From contig CAUZJO010000001.1 of assembly GCA_963580245.1 (NCBI GenBank), forward strand, positions 1 through 64,000: 64,000 nt of DNA. The letters run 5' to 3'. A program made the position numbers and the translations under genes. The notes under the pieces are model-generated. The model had not been told where the DNA came from. It saw only the letters and a list, made by a program, of their open reading frames with translations, and ran no database searches. This document shows positions 44,280 through 55,128 of the stretch, piece after piece. The stretch comes from CAUZJO01 sp963580245 (GTDB lineage Bacteria > Sumerlaeota > Sumerlaeia > MVZB01). Each line of letters starts with the position of its first letter. The stretch's first letter is position 1.

Positions 44280-45425
44280 TCAGTATTCATCCGACGGTCC
44301 GCTAGCCTGCGCCCCGGCCACGTGCTTCATTTTATCCTCATCCCCGGCGCCGCCGCCGCCCATGCCTTCGCCAAGCAGGTTACGCCGCATCTGATCGTAG
44401 TTCTGGGCCCGTTCCAGGGTGACCTCGCCGGTGATGGTCCCATTCTTATAGAGCCGCAACAAGTAGTCATCCATGGTGATCATCCCCAGCTTGGCGCTGG
44501 TCTGGATCACCGAGGTGATGCGGTTGGTCTTCCTCTCGCGGATCAGGTTGGCGACCGCCGCCGTGTTGTGCATGATTTCGAAGGCCGCGATGCGCCCCTT
44601 GCCCGATGCCTTGGGCAGCAACGTCTGCGAAATCACGCTCGAAAGCGACACCGACAAAACCGACCGGATCTGCTCCTGCTGGTTGGCGGGAAAGGCGTCC
44701 ACGATCCGGTCGATCGTCGTGGCGGCCCCGATGGTGTGCAGCGTGGCGAAGACCAAGTGGCCGGTTTCGGCCGCGGTGATGGCCGCCTCCATCGTCTCCA
44801 GGTCGCGCATCTCACCGACCAGGATCACGTCGGGGTCCTGACGCAACGCCCCGCGCAGGGCGTTGGCAAACGAGGGGGTATCCACGTGCAGCTCGCGGTG
44901 CGTCACGATCGATTTTTTGTGCTGATGTGTGTATTCGATGGGATCTTCGATCGTGATGATGTGCACCTGCCGGTCGGAATTGATAAAGTCGATCATCGTG
45001 GCCAGCGAGGTCGTCTTGCCCGAGCCGGTCGGGCCGGTCACAATCACCAGACCGCGGTGGGATTGCAGAAGGGGCATAATGGAGACTTTGGGCAGACCCA
45101 ACTGCTCAAACGTAAAAATCCGCGTCGGGATCAGCCGCATGACGATCCCGACCATGCCCATGCTACGGAAGACGTTGGTCCGGAACCGGGCCTGCTCGCT
45201 GAAGGCGTAGGCGAAGTCGGCGCTGCCCTGTTCCTGGAGCGCCTGCTGAAATCGCGGCGGCGTAATCTCCTTCATCAGGCGCTCGGTATCGTCGCTCGTC
45301 AACGGTGTCGGGTCGAGCGGCTCGAAGGAACCATGGAGCCGCAACACAGGCGGCTTGGCCACTCGTAGATGGATGTCGGACGCGTCGCGGTCGACTACGA
45401 TCTTTAACATTTCATTGATGTCCAC
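44280..45425 (-). CDS. pilT: Twitching motility ATPase PilT
   Basis: The 381-residue protein has the PilT layout: MLKIVVDRDASDIHLRVAKPP, Walker A GPTGSGKTTSLATMIDFIN, EDPIEYTHQHKKSIV and the PilT signature HREL-like segment, then RQDPDVILVGEMRDLETM. The C-terminal AIRNLIRE-type motif is VANLIRERKTNRI. PilT retracts type IV pili. An added Gly-rich tail (GMGGGGAGDEDK) follows. It lies between two extension-type ATPase genes. Confidence 0.95.
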   Translation of the reverse strand: MDINEMLKIVVDRDASDIHLRVAKPPVLRLHGSFEPLDPTPLTSDDTERLMKEITPPRFQQALQEQGSADFAYAFSEQARFRTNVFRSMGMVGIVMRLIPTRIFTFEQLGLPKVSIMPLLQSHRGLVIVTGPTGSGKTTSLATMIDFINSDRQVHIITIEDPIEYTHQHKKSIVTHRELHVDTPSFANALRGALRQDPDVILVGEMRDLETMEAAITAAETGHLVFATLHTIGAATTIDRIVDAFPANQQEQIRSVLSVSLSSVISQTLLPKASGKGRIAAFEIMHNTAAVANLIRERKTNRITSVIQTSAKLGMITMDDYLLRLYKNGTITGEVTLERAQNYDQMRRNLLGEGMGGGGAGDEDKMKHVAGAQASGPSDEY

Positions 45426-45503
45426 GTTGATCCCTCGTCTTCTCGATGGCGGCTGGGGACCTCGTTGGTCTCTCCGGCCGCCGGTTTCAAACGCCCGCGC
45501 CCG

Positions 45504-47279
45504 TTAATTGTCCGACGTGATGCGCAGGACCTCCTCGATACTGGTGACGCCCATGGCTACTTTCTCCCAGCCGTCGTCGCGCAACGTCTTCATCCCCTTG
45601 GAGGCGCAGAGTTTTTTGAGGCGGCTGGCCGGTTCGCTGCGGATCACCCGACGGCGCAGGTCCGAATCCATGACCATGATTTCATGAATGGCCGTCCGGC
45701 CGCGGTAGCCCGTCTCCGCGCAGCGGTCGCAACCCTTGCCGCGGAAGAACACCACGTCCCTGTAGTCTTCGGGGTCATAACCCACCTCGTGGATCGCCTC
45801 GTCGGGAGGGGTGAACTGCTCCTTGCAAATACTACAGATGGTCCGGACCAAACGCTGGGCGATGGCCGCCTGGAGCGAGCTGGCCACCAGGTACGGCTTG
45901 ACGCCCATATCGATCAGACGGATCGTCGAGCTGGGCGCGTCGTTGGTGTGGAGCGTCGAGAAAACCAAATGCCCGGTCAGCGCGGCGCGAATCGCGTTCT
46001 CGGCCGTCTCCATGTCGCGGATCTCCCCCACCAAAATCACGTCGGGCGACTGACGCAGCAGCGAGCGCAGTCCCGCGGCGAAATTCAGACCGATTTCGGC
46101 ATTGATCTGCACCTGACAGATGCCCGGGATCTGATACTCGACCGGGTCTTCGAGCGTGACCAGTTTGGTCTCCATGTTGTTCAGCGCGTTGAGTGCCGCG
46201 TAGAGGGTCGTGGTTTTGCCCGATCCGGTCGGTCCGGTCATCAGGATGATCCCGTTGGGCTGGACAATCAGCTTCTGGAAAGTCTCGACGGTTCTCGGAA
46301 GGAACCCCACGTCGGCCAGCCCCATGAGAACCTGGGACTGGTCCAGGATACGCATGACGATCGACTCGCCGAAAATCGTCGGCAGCGTCGAGACACGCAG
46401 GTCCAGTTTGCGCTCGCCGATGGTCAGCCGGATGCGGCCATCCAGGGGGACCCGCTTCTCGGCCAGGTCCATCCCGGCCAGCACCTTGAGTCGCGAGATG
46501 ATGGCGTTTTGCCACTTGCGCGGCGGATTGGGAACGTCTTGAAGCACGCCGTCGATGCGGATGCGAATGTTCATCCCGTAGCGATTGGGCTCGACGTGAA
46601 TATCGCTGGCACGCTCATGGACGGCCTGACGGAAAATCAAGTCAACAAACTTGACGACCGGCGGCTGGTGGCCCTCGGCCTCCTCGCCGCCTAGGTCCAG
46701 CTCGTCGTACTTCTTGTCCAGCAGGTTCTGCTCCTCGCTCTCGGCCAGCCCGTCGTACATTTCGCTGAAGTCTTCCTTGGAATAATGCCTGCGGATGACG
46801 CCGTCGATATCGTCCTCGAGGGCCAGGCGCGGGTGGATCGTCTTGTTCAGGATATGGGTCAGGTCGTCCAGAATCTGGATGTTGTGCGGGTCCGAAATCG
46901 CCAGCCATAGATCGGTCTCGCTCGCTTCCAGCGGCACCACCCCGTACTTTCGCGCCACACTGGCCGGCACTTCGGCGAGCAGTTCGGCACTAAACTCCAT
47001 TTCCTTGAGCACGGCCTTTTCCATGCCCTGTTCGGCGGCCAGGGCATCGAGCAAGTCCGTCCCGTCGTGCAGCATGTCCGTGGGAATCAGGTCTTGGCCC
47101 ACGTGGGTGGCGCTCTCGCTCCCCGTTTGGATGCTCTTGATATCCTTCTCCATCTCCCCGCGGTCGCGCGTCGTTTCCCGTTTGGAGGGGACCAATTCCC
47201 TGCCGCCGACCTTGACGGCCTCTTCGCTTTGCGGCGCGATGGCCTTCTTGCCGTGATTGTCTTTACTGGAATCCGCCAT
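45504..47279 (-). CDS. pilB: GspE/PilB-family secretion ATPase (second)
   Basis: The 591-residue protein has an N-terminal MshEN-like domain (GMEKAVLKEMEFSAELLAEVP near 100; KYGVVPLEASETDLWLAISD). The ATPase core follows with RASDIHVEPN, Walker A GPTGSGKTTT, EDPVEYQIPG, LRQSPDVILVGEIRDMETAE and STLHTNDAPS. The zinc motif is CSICKEQ plus CDRCAETGYRGR. It is a pilus-extension ATPase, like PilB. The ATG at 47279 follows GGTGGAGGACCC; an extension to 47351 has no support. It should pair with PilT; no pilin gene is in view. Confidence 0.92.
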   Translation of the reverse strand: MADSSKDNHGKKAIAPQSEEAVKVGGRELVPSKRETTRDRGEMEKDIKSIQTGSESATHVGQDLIPTDMLHDGTDLLDALAAEQGMEKAVLKEMEFSAELLAEVPASVARKYGVVPLEASETDLWLAISDPHNIQILDDLTHILNKTIHPRLALEDDIDGVIRRHYSKEDFSEMYDGLAESEEQNLLDKKYDELDLGGEEAEGHQPPVVKFVDLIFRQAVHERASDIHVEPNRYGMNIRIRIDGVLQDVPNPPRKWQNAIISRLKVLAGMDLAEKRVPLDGRIRLTIGERKLDLRVSTLPTIFGESIVMRILDQSQVLMGLADVGFLPRTVETFQKLIVQPNGIILMTGPTGSGKTTTLYAALNALNNMETKLVTLEDPVEYQIPGICQVQINAEIGLNFAAGLRSLLRQSPDVILVGEIRDMETAENAIRAALTGHLVFSTLHTNDAPSSTIRLIDMGVKPYLVASSLQAAIAQRLVRTICSICKEQFTPPDEAIHEVGYDPEDYRDVVFFRGKGCDRCAETGYRGRTAIHEIMVMDSDLRRRVIRSEPASRLKKLCASKGMKTLRDDGWEKVAMGVTSIEEVLRITSDN

Positions 47280-47567
47280 GGGTCCTCCACCTTTCCCGAT
47301 GGGGTGCGCTGGCCGGGCCGTCTCCCGGTGCCACAAATGCCAGACCGGCACGGCCGCTCAACCTTTCAACCCTCGATCGGATGAACATCTTGACTCCGAC
47401 CCTCCATATCCGGGCGGCGCCGTGAGCGTGACTTTGAACAATGGAACAACCGATTGGGTTTCCGTTCCTCACCTCAACTCCACTTTGCATGATAGAATGA
47501 AAGGCCCCCGCAAAGTCAACTCTAAACGGGGTGTTGCCGCCCGCCGCATCCTTGCGATTCGGCTCTC

Positions 47568-47607
47568 GGCTCTCGGCTCCCGTCTCTCGTCCTCGTAATC
47601 GAGCTTA
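47568..47607. repeat. Partial copy of the CTCTCGGCTCCCGT repeat
   Basis: The end of the 47280-47607 gap carries TCGGCTCTCGGCTCCCGTCT followed by CTCGTCCTCGTAATCGAG. It matches one arm of the inverted repeat at 39029-39153. Its CTCGTAATCG end is shared with the CGTAAT-repeat stretch at about 36675-36700. The rest of the gap holds no gene or clear signal. Confidence 0.6.
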
Positions 47608-48842
47608 TCATGAGGCTCCACTTCGGTTGTGGTTCGAGAAAAAGGTCGATTCATAGAACTCGACCAGGCACCGGCCGATGGCGGCCCAGGAGAAGTTCTC
47701 GCGCACGTGCCGCAGTGCATGGTCGGTCAGCTCCCTGCCCAGCGCCGGGGAGCTCCCCAGCCGCGCGATGGCCCGCGCGAAATCCTCGGCGGTATCGGCC
47801 ACCAGCAGGTGCCGGCCATCGCGGACGCCCAGCCCTTCGCAGCCGACGCTGGTCGAGACGACCGGAACGCCCATGGCGAAGGCCTCGAGAATCTTGAGCC
47901 GACTGCCCCCGCCAATGAGCAACGGCACCACGAAGATCGAGGCCCCGCGCATGTACGGCCGCACGTCCTCGACCGATCCGGTCACGCGCACCCGCCCCCC
48001 ATCGAGCCCCCGCACCGCGAGCGAAGGGGCATGACCGACGATGTCAAGCGACCAATCGAGCGAAGCGCCGTTGACGAAACCCAAACGCGCAAACACCTCG
48101 CGCCCAAAGTATATCATCGCGTCTTCGTTAGGCAGCCAGTTCATCGAGCCGGTAAATATCAGCCGCCCCGGGTCCGGAGGCGTTTCGCCGGGGCCGGGGG
48201 TGAAGTATTCGGGGTCCACCCCATTGGGGACCACCTGGACGCGGGCCTGGGGGGCCATGGATTCCAGCCGCCGCCGGTCTTCGTCGGAAACCGCCAGCAC
48301 GCGGTCGGCCCGGCCGATCGCGGCGGTCTCGAAAACCCGCATCCGCCGGGCCTGTAGACGCGCATAGGGCCTCAGCGTCGCCCGGTGATAGCGTTCGGCC
48401 ATCCGTTCGAGGTTCTGGCTCTCGACGTTGTGTTCATCGACGATCTTGCCGCCGGCCGGCCCCGAATCCAGGTAGGGCGTCATGTGGATGTGATTGGCAT
48501 GGACCAGCCCGCCGGGGTTTTCCCTCATCCAGCGGCCGACATGGCGCGCCAAGGCCGCCCGATGGTACTTCGCCACGGTGACCGGCCGCCGAGGGTCCGC
48601 AGGACCAGCCAGGCCTTGCCCGGGGCCGTCCGCGCCACTTCGGGATGCAGATCGGTCGCCCGGCAAATCCGAAACCGCTCGCGGGCCTCGCCGGGGTCCA
48701 ATTCGGGCTGTAGAAAGCCGCCGTAGTGGACGTCGAACGCGCCGCTGAGGGTCTTGAGCAGTGCCCAGGTGCGGAACTTCGCGCCGGTATTGAGCGGCCA
48801 GGGCACGCGCGGAGAGAGAAAGAGGAGCGGCTTCAGTGACAC
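47608..48842 (-). CDS. GT4-type glycosyltransferase, frameshifted
   Basis: A GTG at 48842 starts LKPLLFLSPRVPWPLNTGAKFR, the N-terminus of GT-B sugar transferases (similar to PEP-CTERM/EpsH-associated ones). Around 48583-48590 one base is missing; the frame change joins GKAWLVLRTLGG to RPVTVAKYHRAALA. The C-terminal domain carries RADRVLAVSDEDRRRLE, VVPNGVDPEYF, FTGSMNWLPNEDA and LIGGGSRLKILEAFAMGVPVV, with its donor-site Glu. It probably builds cell-surface polysaccharide. It overlaps ruvX by 10 bases. Confidence 0.75.
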
Positions 48843-49279
48843 GATTGGAGAAAGGTTTCCAGGATCATGACGGCGGCCAGATCGTCCGTCGGCCGCTTGG
48901 CGGGCCTATCCATGCTTATCGAGTCGGCCGCTTCGGTGGTCAAGCGCTCATCCGCGAAAAACCAGCGCACGCCCCGCAGGCCTTGCCGCGCACGTCGGCA
49001 AAAGCGCTTGATCTCCTGGGCCCGTGATGGATCGGGATGGATCGGCAGGCCGACGACAACCCCGCCGGGCCGGGATTGCTCGATGGCCCCGCGCAACTGC
49101 TCGATGGCGTCCTGCTCGTTGGTCGGAGTCAATACGGCCTTGGGTAAGGCCCAGTCGCGCCCGGCGTGCTTGATCGCCAGACCCATCCGCCGCCGTCCCC
49201 AATCAAGGCCCAAAAGCGTCATCTCCACGGCCTGGGAGCGGCTGAGGAGAGGGTCTTGCGCCGGCGTCTGTTCAGTCAA
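48833..49279 (-). CDS. ruvX: Holliday-junction resolvase-like protein RuvX (YqgF)
   Basis: The 148-residue protein has the RNase H-fold YqgF domain: LLGLDWGRRRMGLAI, GVVVGLPIHPDPS, FFADERLTTEAA and the final DDLAAVMILE. YqgF acts in 16S rRNA 5'-end maturation and possibly on Holliday junctions. A TTG at 49279 has AGGAGA 6 bases upstream and is preferred; ATG 49222 is the alternative. It overlaps the glycosyltransferase gene. Confidence 0.85.
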   Translation of the reverse strand: MTEQTPAQDPLLSRSQAVEMTLLGLDWGRRRMGLAIKHAGRDWALPKAVLTPTNEQDAIEQLRGAIEQSRPGGVVVGLPIHPDPSRAQEIKRFCRRARQGLRGVRWFFADERLTTEAADSISMDRPAKRPTDDLAAVMILETFLQSCH

Positions 49280-49344
49280 TGGACTCTCCTGCAATGAGAT
49301 GGGAATCCCGCCATAATCCGGCGGTGCGCCGTCCCGCCATTCTC

Positions 49345-49479
49345 GGTGGGGAACCTCTAGAAATCCGGTTTTGCAGTCGTCCCCACGGGACTCCGCTCGT
49401 AATCGGTTTGTTTTCCCGCCATTGGCGTGGCGGGCTGAAAGCAATCGTCCCTGCCGGGACTGAATTCTTAGGGGCGCTC
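49345..49479 (+). repeat. Triple-hairpin inverted-end repeat, copy C
   Basis: This copy shares GGGAACCTCTAGAAATCC at the left and GTCCCTGCCGGGACTGAATT at the right with copy B. Its central hairpin (CCCGCCATTGGCGTGGCGGG) has one mismatch. It lies between ruvX (minus) and the sensor kinase gene's 3' end (minus). All three copies have the same orientation. Confidence 0.8.
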
Positions 49480-49506
49480 GAAAATCTTAACACGCAACCG
49501 CTTGGT

Positions 49507-51591
49507 TCAGCCCGAGACCCTTGATGGGGCCGGTTTGCGGACTAGAGGCTGGGCGGCGGAGAGGTCGGGCGCGGCCCCCGACGGGGTGAAGTTGCGGGGC
49601 AATTCGATGCGGAACGTCGTGCCCGCCCCGACCTCGCTGCGCAGGCCCAGGTGTCCGCCATGGCCCTCGATGATGTGTTTGACGATCGCCAGGCCGAGGC
49701 CCGTTCCGCGCTGCCTCCCCCGACTGGCCCCGCGGTAGAATTTATCGAAAACGTGCGGGAGATCGGCGTCGCCGATCCCGGCACCCTGATCGCTGACTTC
49801 AACCCAGATCTGTTGGCTTCCGCAGTGCCCGGTGACATGGATGCGACCCGCTTCGGGCGAGTACTTGACGGCGTTGACCAGTAGATTGCGCAGTGCCCGA
49901 CTCATCTGGGCCACGTCCCCGCGAAGGCGGCTGTGATGGCTGCCCGACCAATGAACCTGGGCCGAGATGTTCTTGGAAACAAGGATCGTGCGGGCGCCGC
50001 GCACCACGTCTTCGACCAACAGCTTGAGGTCGTAGGGGACGAAGTGAAACGCTTCACCACTGGCCTCGAGCCGGCGCAGATCGAGCAACTCCTCGATCAA
50101 GTTCTGCAACCGGGTCGATTCCTCGTAAATGATCGAGAGAAATTCCTCGCGCGTTTCGGCCGGCATCTGTCCGTCCTTGCGCATGGTTTGGGCGAAGCCC
50201 TTGATCGCCGCCAGCGGGGAGCGCAACTCGTGGGTGACGTTGGAGAGAAACTCGTCCTTAGCCTGGTCCATCGCCTTGATATTGGTCACGTCATTGTAGA
50301 TGACAAGCACGCCGCGCCGTTCGTTCTCGGCCCCGCAGACAACCATGGCCCGCCGCGAGAGGATCTTCGGCGCCTGCTTGCTCGCGCGCGGCTGGGGGGC
50401 CTCGAGCTCGTCGGTATAGGTCAGCTCGGGGCTATCCTGGAGGTTGTTGAATATCGACCAGTACTTGGCCTCGGACCCGATGAATTGCGTCATGTGCTCA
50501 TGGTGGAAGTGTGCGTCGGACATGGCCGGGCCGCTATCGGTCAGGTTGAAGGTTGTCAGGAAAGCCGCGTTGGCCTGGACCGGCTCCTTTTCGTTGTTGT
50601 AGAGGATGATGGCCTCATCCACGCTGTTAAGGACCAAGTCCAGTTCGGCCTTGATCTCAACCAGGTTCATGCCGGCCCGCTCCAAGCGGTTGCGGCTGTC
50701 GCGGGCCTCGGTCTGAAGCAGCGCCGTGCGCCATTGCCAGCGCAAGAAGAGATAGGAGATCAACAATGAGAGGGTGATGCCCAGGCCCAGGATCGTGAAC
50801 GAGACGAAATTAGCTGGCGAGGCCTTGGCCGAGAGCATCGGCTCGACGGTGATCTCCCATCGGCGGCCGCCGATGAGAATCTCCTCGACGACCGGTTCGG
50901 CCAGGCCCGTCCGACGCCGGGTCCCGGCCGCGGAGCCCAGGGCCGGGAGAATCGGCTGCTCGCCATGCCGAATGCTGATCCGAAAGTCCTGGAGCAGATC
51001 GGGTTTGAGCAGATTGTCGAGCAAGCTCTGATACTGAAAGATCCCCAACGCGAAGCCGAGATGGTTTTGTCCCTGGTCGATCCGCGCGGCGGCCAAGAAG
51101 CCCTCGCCGTGTCTGCCGACCACGACGGTGTTGGTGATGGCCGGGCTCCTACTCTTCTTGGCGGTCTCCAAGGTGTGGTTCAGGTTGGGGTCGGCGGTCA
51201 GGTAATAGACGTCGGCCAGTGGAAGCGCATCCTTGGGGGCCATCTTGTTGGGGTGACCATAGCGGTCGGTGATCAGCACGGCCAGAAAGCCCGGCACGTC
51301 GGCCATCAACGACCCGCAGAAGCCCCGGAACTCTCGATCGGATTTGGTCTCGGAGTGGGCATAGAAGTGGGCGACCTGTTTAAGCGCGATCAGACGGTCC
51401 TTGAGAAAGACATCGAGCCTTTCGATGACCTGACGACCGGTTTGCCCGGAGACTTTGATCAGACGGAGGTTAAGAAAATAGGTCGAGGCCAGCCATAATG
51501 TAACCGTGATCGTCAGCAAAAAAAGTAAAAGAACCCCGGTGGCAACCAAGCATCGGCGGTAGAGAGTGGCTTCCGGTCTTTTCCAGCGCAT
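49507..51591 (-). CDS. Membrane sensor histidine kinase
   Basis: The 694-residue protein has TM segments at about 14-36 and 261-283 around an extracytoplasmic sensor domain of about 220 residues. A PAS domain (about 315-440) follows, then HisKA with NVTHELRSPLAAIKGF (His454). The ATPase domain has LRNLLVNAVKYS, DQGAGI and RGTGLGLAIVKHIIEGHGG. It is a PhoR-like two-component sensor; the stimulus is unknown. No response regulator adjoins it, so the partner is elsewhere. Confidence 0.92.
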   Translation of the reverse strand: MRWKRPEATLYRRCLVATGVLLLFLLTITVTLWLASTYFLNLRLIKVSGQTGRQVIERLDVFLKDRLIALKQVAHFYAHSETKSDREFRGFCGSLMADVPGFLAVLITDRYGHPNKMAPKDALPLADVYYLTADPNLNHTLETAKKSRSPAITNTVVVGRHGEGFLAAARIDQGQNHLGFALGIFQYQSLLDNLLKPDLLQDFRISIRHGEQPILPALGSAAGTRRRTGLAEPVVEEILIGGRRWEITVEPMLSAKASPANFVSFTILGLGITLSLLISYLFLRWQWRTALLQTEARDSRNRLERAGMNLVEIKAELDLVLNSVDEAIILYNNEKEPVQANAAFLTTFNLTDSGPAMSDAHFHHEHMTQFIGSEAKYWSIFNNLQDSPELTYTDELEAPQPRASKQAPKILSRRAMVVCGAENERRGVLVIYNDVTNIKAMDQAKDEFLSNVTHELRSPLAAIKGFAQTMRKDGQMPAETREEFLSIIYEESTRLQNLIEELLDLRRLEASGEAFHFVPYDLKLLVEDVVRGARTILVSKNISAQVHWSGSHHSRLRGDVAQMSRALRNLLVNAVKYSPEAGRIHVTGHCGSQQIWVEVSDQGAGIGDADLPHVFDKFYRGASRGRQRGTGLGLAIVKHIIEGHGGHLGLRSEVGAGTTFRIELPRNFTPSGAAPDLSAAQPLVRKPAPSRVSG

Positions 51592-51718
51592 TGGATGGGA
51601 CCAGAGGGGGATGACGGGTGGCGCGTGTCCGGCCCTGGGTACTTCAACAGTCTATGCCGATCGTCTCGAATCCGCAACCCCGGATCGTCGGTGGAGAAGG
51701 CGACACAGTCGGGCAAGG

Positions 51719-52003
51719 TTACGGTAAGGGGAGTTCGCCAACGGCCGGAGCCTCGGTGCTCGGCAACATGACCGGCAGGTTGGGCGACACCGTGTCGTCG
51801 ATCACATAGGCGCGGGTCTGCATAAAATCGGCCACCTCGATCTCTTCGCTCAACATGCGGTCCAGAAGCTGATCAAAGTGATCGGTCGGGATGATCAACA
51901 GGTCATCCTTCAGATAGAGGGTCATGAAGTCCTGGTCGCGCCCGGCCGTTTTCAAATCTTTCACCTCGGCGGCAGATAAACTAGGATGATCGTAAGCTTG
52001 CAA
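51719..52003 (-). CDS. Small hypothetical protein
   Basis: The 94-residue protein begins at a TTG (52003) with AGAGG about 10 bases upstream. The sequence is acidic and helical in the middle (DDLLIIPTDHFDQLLDRML) with a Pro-rich end. No domain is recognised. It lies between the TPR-kinase gene and the sensor kinase gene, on the same strand. Confidence 0.5.
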   Translation of the reverse strand: MQAYDHPSLSAAEVKDLKTAGRDQDFMTLYLKDDLLIIPTDHFDQLLDRMLSEEIEVADFMQTRAYVIDDTVSPNLPVMLPSTEAPAVGELPLP

Positions 52004-52188
52004 ACTTCGTGCCTCTCGGCCCGATCGGCTCTATTTGCGGCCTAACTTCAATAGCCTAAACCGTCTGTACATGCCCACAGCCGTCGCCGTCGGAGCAAAG
52101 CCCGGCCCGGATCGGTGCAATCAGCGTCGGTTTTCGCAATATGAGAGAATCAGAATGAAAATCTGGTTCTCCTCGGGACCTGTTTCGA

Positions 52189-54915
52189 TCAGTCCAGGTC
52201 AAGCTCGTTCTCGCTGCCCAGCGAGGGCGGGGAGGAGGCCGACGAGTTGAATTCGCCGAGTGGGAGGCGGGTAGGCCCTGGATTCAACGAGGCCTTCATC
52301 TGGCAGGCCATCCCATCCGTCGGCCCATCGTAGCACTGCGTGGCGGTGTGACTCCCATACTTATTGCAACCGCCAAGGGCGTCGAGGGCCCGAACCAGTT
52401 CCAACTTCAAATCCTTTGCGTCGTTGAAACGCCGGTTGGGGTCCTTCTCCAGGTATTTCATGATGATCCCGGCGATCTCCTTGGGCACCAGAGGGTTGAT
52501 CTCGCGCGGGGGAAGGGGTTTGTTGTGGACCTGCTGATAAGAAACGTCTCCGCTGGCGAACGGGGGCGAGCCGGTCAACACCTCGTAGAGCAGCACGCCG
52601 ACCGAATAGAGATCACTGCGCCCGTCGATCTTGCCCCCCGTGACCTGCTCGGGCGACATGTAGCGCGGGGTCCCGACCATGGCGCCGGTGGGCGTGAACG
52701 TCGCCTCCTCGATATGGACGATCCCGAAGTCGGTGATTTTCACCTCGCCCAGCGTATTGATCATGATGTTGTCGGGCTTGATGTCGCGGTGGATGATGCC
52801 GCTTTCATGGGACGCCTCCAGGGCGTCGCAAAGCTGGACGGAGTAAAAGAGAACCTCGGAGGTGAATTCGACCGGGGCGTGGAAACCGTCGGTGAACTGG
52901 CGGTCGATGATCTCACGCACCGACGGGCCGTCCACGTATTCCATGACGATTTAGCTCTGACCGTTGACGTTGCTGATGTTGTAGTCGAAAATCTGAGCGA
53001 TGTTTTTGTGATTGAGGCGCGCCGCAATGCGCGCTTCGCGGAAGAAGCGGTCCAGCGCCTTGGAACTGCTCGACAGCGAGTCGCGTAGGAACTTCATCGC
53101 CACGCTGCGCTGATTGCGGATGTCGTAAACCTTGTGCACCACGCCCATCCCGCCCGACCCCAACCGCTCGCTGTAGCGGTAGCACCCGACAGCCAAGTCG
53201 CCGATCAATTCGCGCATGCGCGGGTCGGAGTCTATCTCGGAGCGCAGCGAACCGCCGTTCTCCTCGATCTGCGAAATGCGTTGGCGCACGTCCCGGTAAT
53301 CGAGATTGACCCGCCCGATCAGATCCAGGGCCGTCAAGGCTTCTCGCATGGCGCTGGTCTGCATGAATTCCTCACTCAGTTCATAGAGGTCCTCACAGTC
53401 GTGGTTCTCCACGGTGACCATGCGGTAGCGCTCCATTGATTGCTCCAGATGGCCGCTCTTGAGGTAGGCCCGCGCGCGCAAACGGTTCGCGTCGTCGGTC
53501 TGAGTAAGCGAACCGGCCGCGACGCGCAGTTCCTCGATGGCTTTTTCCCAGTGCCCGGTTTTCAGGTAGAGCCGCCCCAGTTCCAGCCGCAACTGAGGCA
53601 GGTCGGGATTCTCGCCTAGAATCTCATCGAAGAGGGTCTCCAGTTCAAGGATGACGTCGCTGCGGTCCGGTTCGCGCTCGACGGCCTGGTTGAGGTAGAA
53701 GACGGCCTTGGGGTGATCCTTCTGGCGCCGGAAATAGAGGCCCAAACGCAGCAGGGGTTCGACATCGCCGAGTTCCACCCGCTCCAACAACCCGTCGATC
53801 TGTTCCAAGACCTCCGGGTCGGGCTGAGCGCCCTGGCACAGGACGTTGATATACTTTTCCAGTGCCGCGTCGTAGCGGCCGTTCTTGAGCTGCAATTCGG
53901 CCATCGTGCGTTCGACCTCCAGCATCAGGGTGTTCTCCTGAGTTTGGGAGGTCTGATCGTCGACCAGCACGTTGTCATTGATGTAACGCAGGACGTTGAC
54001 CGCTTTGTCCACCTCATCGGCCTGCTCGAAAGCCGTCGCCAGCTCGTTGAGCATTTGCTTGACCCGCCGATCCATCGTCATGCGGCGCAGGACGTCGAAC
54101 GCCCCGTCCAACTGGCCCTGCTCGACCATCGCCTTGGCGTAAGACTGCGAGAAGGTATTGATTTCCCAACCGCGATCGGCCGCCTGACGCAGCCAGTCAT
54201 TCAGCGTGTCCGCCTCGGCGTGGTCGAGCATGACCATGAAGAACCGCTGGCGGACCTCGTCGGGCACTTGGCCGGCGTGGGCCGGGGAGTACACGCGCTG
54301 GTAAAACTCGAGCAAGGTGGGGCCGACATCGGCGATCCCCTCGTCGTAGCGTTCCTCGAGCAGCAGCAACGCCCTGCACTCCTGGTCCATCTTTTGATAG
54401 AGCAGGACCAGCTCGATGGTCCCTTTGGCGTCGTCCTTGCGCGCTTGTTCCAGGTATCCAAAGCAGCCCCCGAATAGCCGCTCCAGGTCGCCGCGTCCCA
54501 GGCACTCGAGGTCTTTAAAGCCCTTGGACGCCCGAATCAGGTCGCCGGCCAGCAGATGAATGCGCGTCCAGGCCACCCAGGCACCCATGCAGTCGGGAGA
54601 CTGCGTCAGAAATTCCCGAAGGCTTTCCAACGTCTCCTGCAGCGCGTCGGGGTCCGGCACATGCCCTTCATGGGCGGCCTTGCGCTCCAGCTCCTCGGTC
54701 TCCTCGATCAGCATGCGGATGCTCTGGGCCTGTTGGAGCAGGGCGTTGTCGACCTGCTGGCTGAGGACGGTCTGGCACAGCTCCATCGTCCGCTCGTCAA
54801 ACCGGCCCAGCCGCACGTAAACCTCGGCCAGCGAGGCCATCAGCTCGGTGCTGGCGGGATTATAACTGAGGGCCTGTTCGAGCGACTCGCGCGTTCTTTC
54901 GAGGATTGATTTCAT
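52189..54915 (-). CDS. TPR protein with C-terminal Ser/Thr kinase, interrupted by TAA
   Basis: One frame of 909 codons encodes a long TPR-type helical repeat region (residues ~1-565; for example RLGRFDERTMELC, LYLKTGHWEKAIEELR). A protein kinase follows from ~578: GSGGMGVVHKV, VAMKF, HRDIKPDNIM, ITDFGIVHIEE and GTPRYMSPEQV. A TAA at 52951-52953 (codon 655) separates VNGQS from IVMEYVDG, exactly where kinases usually have Tyr or Phe. All catalytic residues lie on the second fragment, and the ATP loop on the first, so the split kinase should be inactive unless read through. TPR before kinase is the reverse of the common order. Confidence 0.8.
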
Positions 54916-55128
54916 TCAGTCTCCACGTTTCCGATCCGACGCGGTCCGGGGGCCATGCGCCCGCCGGTCGGGTAAACCTCTCCGATCACTTTATCGGTTG
55001 GGCGACACCGCATATTAACGCGCAAGGGGGTTTTAATTGAAGAAGGTCACGGTGGGGCGGGCGGGGCGGCCGACGCGCCGGTCGTGGGGGTCATCCGGTC
55101 TTGATATAGAGGGCTGAAAAGACATGGG

